Positions 44,700 through 46,818 of a stretch of DNA of 46,818 nucleotides are shown here, in pieces. Position numbers and translations under genes: made by a program. The notes beneath the pieces are model-generated. The model had not been told where the DNA came from. It made no database searches and worked only from the letters and a program-made list of their open reading frames with translations. The DNA is from JAFGTX01 sp942492225 (GTDB lineage Bacteria; Bacillota; Clostridia; Peptostreptococcales; Acidaminobacteraceae). The stretch is taken from assembly GCA_942492225.1 (NCBI GenBank), contig CALODS010000078.1:1-46818 (forward strand), read 5' to 3'. The stretch's first letter is position 1. Each line of letters opens with the position of its first letter.

Positions 44700-45665
44700 T
44701 TAAGATTCTATCAATTGTCCAAGTGATTTTTCACATGCACATTTTAGTATAGTTGAAGCGACAACAACATCAAATAATGCCATACCAACAGATTTATAAA
44801 CGACGGTTTTGTCTTGTGAAGGTTTATTTAAAGTACCATGAATTAAGTCAGCAATAGAATAGATGATATTTTCATGAATAAGTCCATTCTCAAGCGGTAT
44901 TTTAAGATCACCACTTTCTTCTTTAGCATAATCTATATCAACGTAGATTTCATCCGCTATTGACATTAAAGCATCTGGTAACTCACGCATTGTCGGTTGA
45001 TAGGAACCTATTGCAATAAATGTTTTTCCTTTATATAAGTCAGGTTTTTCTGGCATTATGGGTGTCATTGAACTTGTTGCGGTGATTATTAATTCAGCAT
45101 TATTTATAACTTCTTCTGAGGTAAGCATTTTATGAAAATTGATCGTTGGTAATTCCTTTTGAAGTTGAACAATATAGTCATCAAGCTTATCATAAGATCT
45201 GGTGGTAATAAAAACGTCTGTGATAGGTAAGCAGTGACAAGCAAAAATGATTTGATAAATTCCTTGTGTGCCTGCACCAACTAACCCTAAAGTAGTTGTG
45301 TTTGGTGAAGCGATATGTTTTGATCCCATTGCACCAACAGCACCAGTTCGAAGCGCCGTTAGAAGTTTTCCATCTAACATGCCAAGTGGTGCACCTGTTT
45401 CATAGTCATTCAGTAGCATAATACCATCAATTGATGGTAATTTTTTATGCGTATTATCAGGAAAAACAGTGAGTATTTTAGTCCCTAAAATGCCGTTAGA
45501 AAAGCATGGCATATAGAGTAGTGTTTTGTTATGGGCAGTGTAGTGAAATCGTTCTGGCATATCAAATTGACCGTTTTTGTAATACAACAAGGCATCCTCT
45601 ACAGAGGAGATGAGGGTATCATATGTAATTGAAGCAAGTATATCGTTATGATTTAAATAGCGCAT
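44700..45665 (-). CDS. ornithine cyclodeaminase/mu-crystallin family protein
   Basis: NAD(P)-dependent protein of 321 residues. The N-terminal substrate region includes MRYLNHNDI and LDGKLLTALRTGAVGAMGS (the conserved LTxxRTGA motif). The Rossmann fold has the glycine motif LGLVGAGTQG near residue 125. The C-terminal helical part ends ECACEKSLGQ-like. Members are ornithine cyclodeaminase (ocd), alanine dehydrogenase or imine reductases; the exact substrate cannot be told here. AAAGGAGGCG precedes the ATG at 45665, and the frame upstream of it lacks a site. Confidence 0.87.
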   Translation of the reverse strand: MRYLNHNDILASITYDTLISSVEDALLYYKNGQFDMPERFHYTAHNKTLLYMPCFSNGILGTKILTVFPDNTHKKLPSIDGIMLLNDYETGAPLGMLDGKLLTALRTGAVGAMGSKHIASPNTTTLGLVGAGTQGIYQIIFACHCLPITDVFITTRSYDKLDDYIVQLQKELPTINFHKMLTSEEVINNAELIITATSSMTPIMPEKPDLYKGKTFIAIGSYQPTMRELPDALMSIADEIYVDIDYAKEESGDLKIPLENGLIHENIIYSIADLIHGTLNKPSQDKTVVYKSVGMALFDVVVASTILKCACEKSLGQLIES

Positions 45666-45882
45666 AATAACGCCTCCTTTTCTAAAAGCTATTGTAGCAA
45701 AAAAATTCGACCTTAACAAAGGTAAGTTTGATCAATATTTGTTTTGAGTAAGTATAAAATTTTTTGTGATAATTACAAATACAAACATATAAAAGTAAGA
45801 TATAATAATTGAGAGTTATTAAGATAGGATGAGAACAAGAAAATGGCATTTGATTTTTAAACATTGATAAGGTGGAGGCACT

Positions 45883-46776
45883 ATGACAAAACAAGTTAAA
45901 GCAGATCTAGCATTACTGATTATTACCATAGGTTGGGGATCATCATTTTTATTAAGCAAGAACGCATTAGCAGATTTAGAAACGTTTAATTTTCTGGGTG
46001 TTCGCTTTATGATAGCCTTTTTCGTTTCATGTAGTATTTTTATGAAACGAATGATAAAAATTGATAAAAAAACATTATTATTGGGCCTTTTTATGGGGGT
46101 CATTTTATATATACATTATGCTCTGCAAACAATTGGGCTAAATATAACGACGGTTTCGAAATCAGCGTTTATTACTGGAACCAATGTTGTAATGGTACCA
46201 ATTTTTTCTGCACTGTTAATTAAAAGACTTCCACAAAAATCAGCAGTTTTAGGAGTTGTTTTTGCTTTTGTTGGAATGGCTTTATTAACATTGAATAGTG
46301 GAGAATTAGGATTAAATTTTGGTGATGTTTTAACATTTCTTTGTGCAATTGTTTTTGCACTTTACATAATTTTAGTCGGAAAATATACATTAAAAGTAGA
46401 CTCAATAAGTTTTGCAATTATTCAAATTGGTGTTGTTGGAGCATTAAGTGGGATAACATCATTTATTATTGAAAAACCACATCTTCCCACGACGATGGGA
46501 TCATGGATGAATATTGGATTTTTAGCAATAGCATGTACGTCGTTGGCTTTTATTGTACAGAGTGTCGCACAACAATATACAAGTCCGACGCATACCGCGC
46601 TGATATACTCAGGTGAACCCGTTTTTGCTGCAATCTTTGCTTTTATTGTTGCAGGTGAAGTATTAGGCCCCAAAGGTTTAGTAGGAGCAGGATTAATTTT
46701 GATGGGGATGCTTGTTGCTGAAATTGACATGACGAAAATATTTAATAAAGGTAGGATCACTCAATATGATAAATAG
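45883..46776 (+). CDS. EamA-family (DMT superfamily) transporter
   Basis: Membrane protein of 297 residues with ten predicted helices in two EamA repeats, the usual drug/metabolite transporter size. The first repeat begins ADLALLIITIGWGSSFLLSK; the second has the IYSGEPVFAAIFAFIVAGEV signature before the last helices. Probable exporter of amino acids or other metabolites. Divergent from the cyclodeaminase-like gene, so possibly related in amino-acid metabolism. GGTGGAGG precedes the ATG. Confidence 0.9.
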   Translation: MTKQVKADLALLIITIGWGSSFLLSKNALADLETFNFLGVRFMIAFFVSCSIFMKRMIKIDKKTLLLGLFMGVILYIHYALQTIGLNITTVSKSAFITGTNVVMVPIFSALLIKRLPQKSAVLGVVFAFVGMALLTLNSGELGLNFGDVLTFLCAIVFALYIILVGKYTLKVDSISFAIIQIGVVGALSGITSFIIEKPHLPTTMGSWMNIGFLAIACTSLAFIVQSVAQQYTSPTHTALIYSGEPVFAAIFAFIVAGEVLGPKGLVGAGLILMGMLVAEIDMTKIFNKGRITQYDK

Positions 46777-46818
46777 AGATACAGTAGTATTAGTAAATAA
46801 GTTTGATGAGGTTGAAGG
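46766..46818 (+). CDS. start of a gene cut by the window end
   Basis: ATG at 46766 overlaps the transporter stop by 11 bp and opens a frame MINRDTVVLVNKFDEVE that runs off the window. Too short to identify; GTAGGA upstream is a weak ribosome site. Likely co-transcribed with the transporter. Confidence 0.4.
   Translation, partial: MINRDTVVLVNKFDEVE

Overview
The window is AT-rich DNA with strong GGAGG-type ribosome-binding sites, tRNA genes that encode their CCA ends, and gene families typical of Bacillota, most probably an anaerobic Clostridia species. I cannot name the species. Positions 1 to about 42,038 read as the right-hand part of an integrative and conjugative element (ICE) whose left end lies outside the window. 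From 42,039 on it is ordinary chromosome.

Layout. (1) 1-7.2 kb: conjugation backbone with a VirB6-like membrane protein, a PrgI-like protein, a VirB4-like ATPase, a small ribbon-helix-helix-like protein, a small membrane protein and an FtsK/SpoIIIE-type DNA translocase. Two repeat-rich non-coding blocks (4.14-4.35 kb and 6.99-7.13 kb) look like protein-binding or transfer/replication sites. (2) 7.2-16.4 kb: a YdjM-like hydrolase, a secreted protein ending in a HicA toxin fold with a likely immunity partner, a serine resolvase, and a defence cluster. That cluster holds a membrane-anchored nuclease with a lamin-tail domain, a Septu-like ATPase plus HNH nuclease pair, and a convergent dGTPase with a long extra N-terminus. 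(3) 16.6-27.3 kb: insertion-sequence debris (two IS3-type elements, a third IS3 fragment, one decayed IS110) around secreted or surface proteins, including an S-layer-homology protein. (4) 27.5-35.6 kb: a 2,389-residue secreted protein that joins a subtilisin-type protease to an RHS/YD-repeat shell with a variable C-terminal tip, preceded by a small secreted partner and followed by a three-helix membrane protein, the likely immunity protein. (5) 35.9-38 kb: a broken IS30 interrupted by an intact IS3-family element. (6) 38.1-41.9 kb: element control module with a LexA-type DNA-binding domain lacking the protease half, next to two SOS boxes; a divergent Xre repressor/Cro-like pair around a clear operator-promoter; a tandem-HTH activator candidate; a tyrosine integrase and an excisionase-like protein. 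(7) 41,994-42,038: the 3' 45 nt of a tRNA-Arg(ACG) gene without its 5' half, i.e. the attachment-site copy at the element's right end. (8) 42.1-46.8 kb: chromosome with initiator tRNA-Met, tRNA-Leu(TAA), a sugar-isomerase-like protein, a diglycosyldiacylglycerol-synthase-like glycosyltransferase, an ornithine-cyclodeaminase-like protein and an EamA transporter.

How it fits together. The left genes move the element, and the right genes integrate it, excise it and keep it silent, probably releasing it on DNA damage. The cargo between is mostly conflict genes: two secreted toxin/immunity-like pairs, a surface nuclease, and at least two anti-phage candidates (Septu-like and dGTPase). The best candidates for something new are the protease-RHS fusion locus, the Sec-secreted HicA module, the nuclease-LTD/ATPase/HNH gene run, and the GGTTCCC repeat array. 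All functions are inferred from sequence motifs read by eye; no database search was possible.
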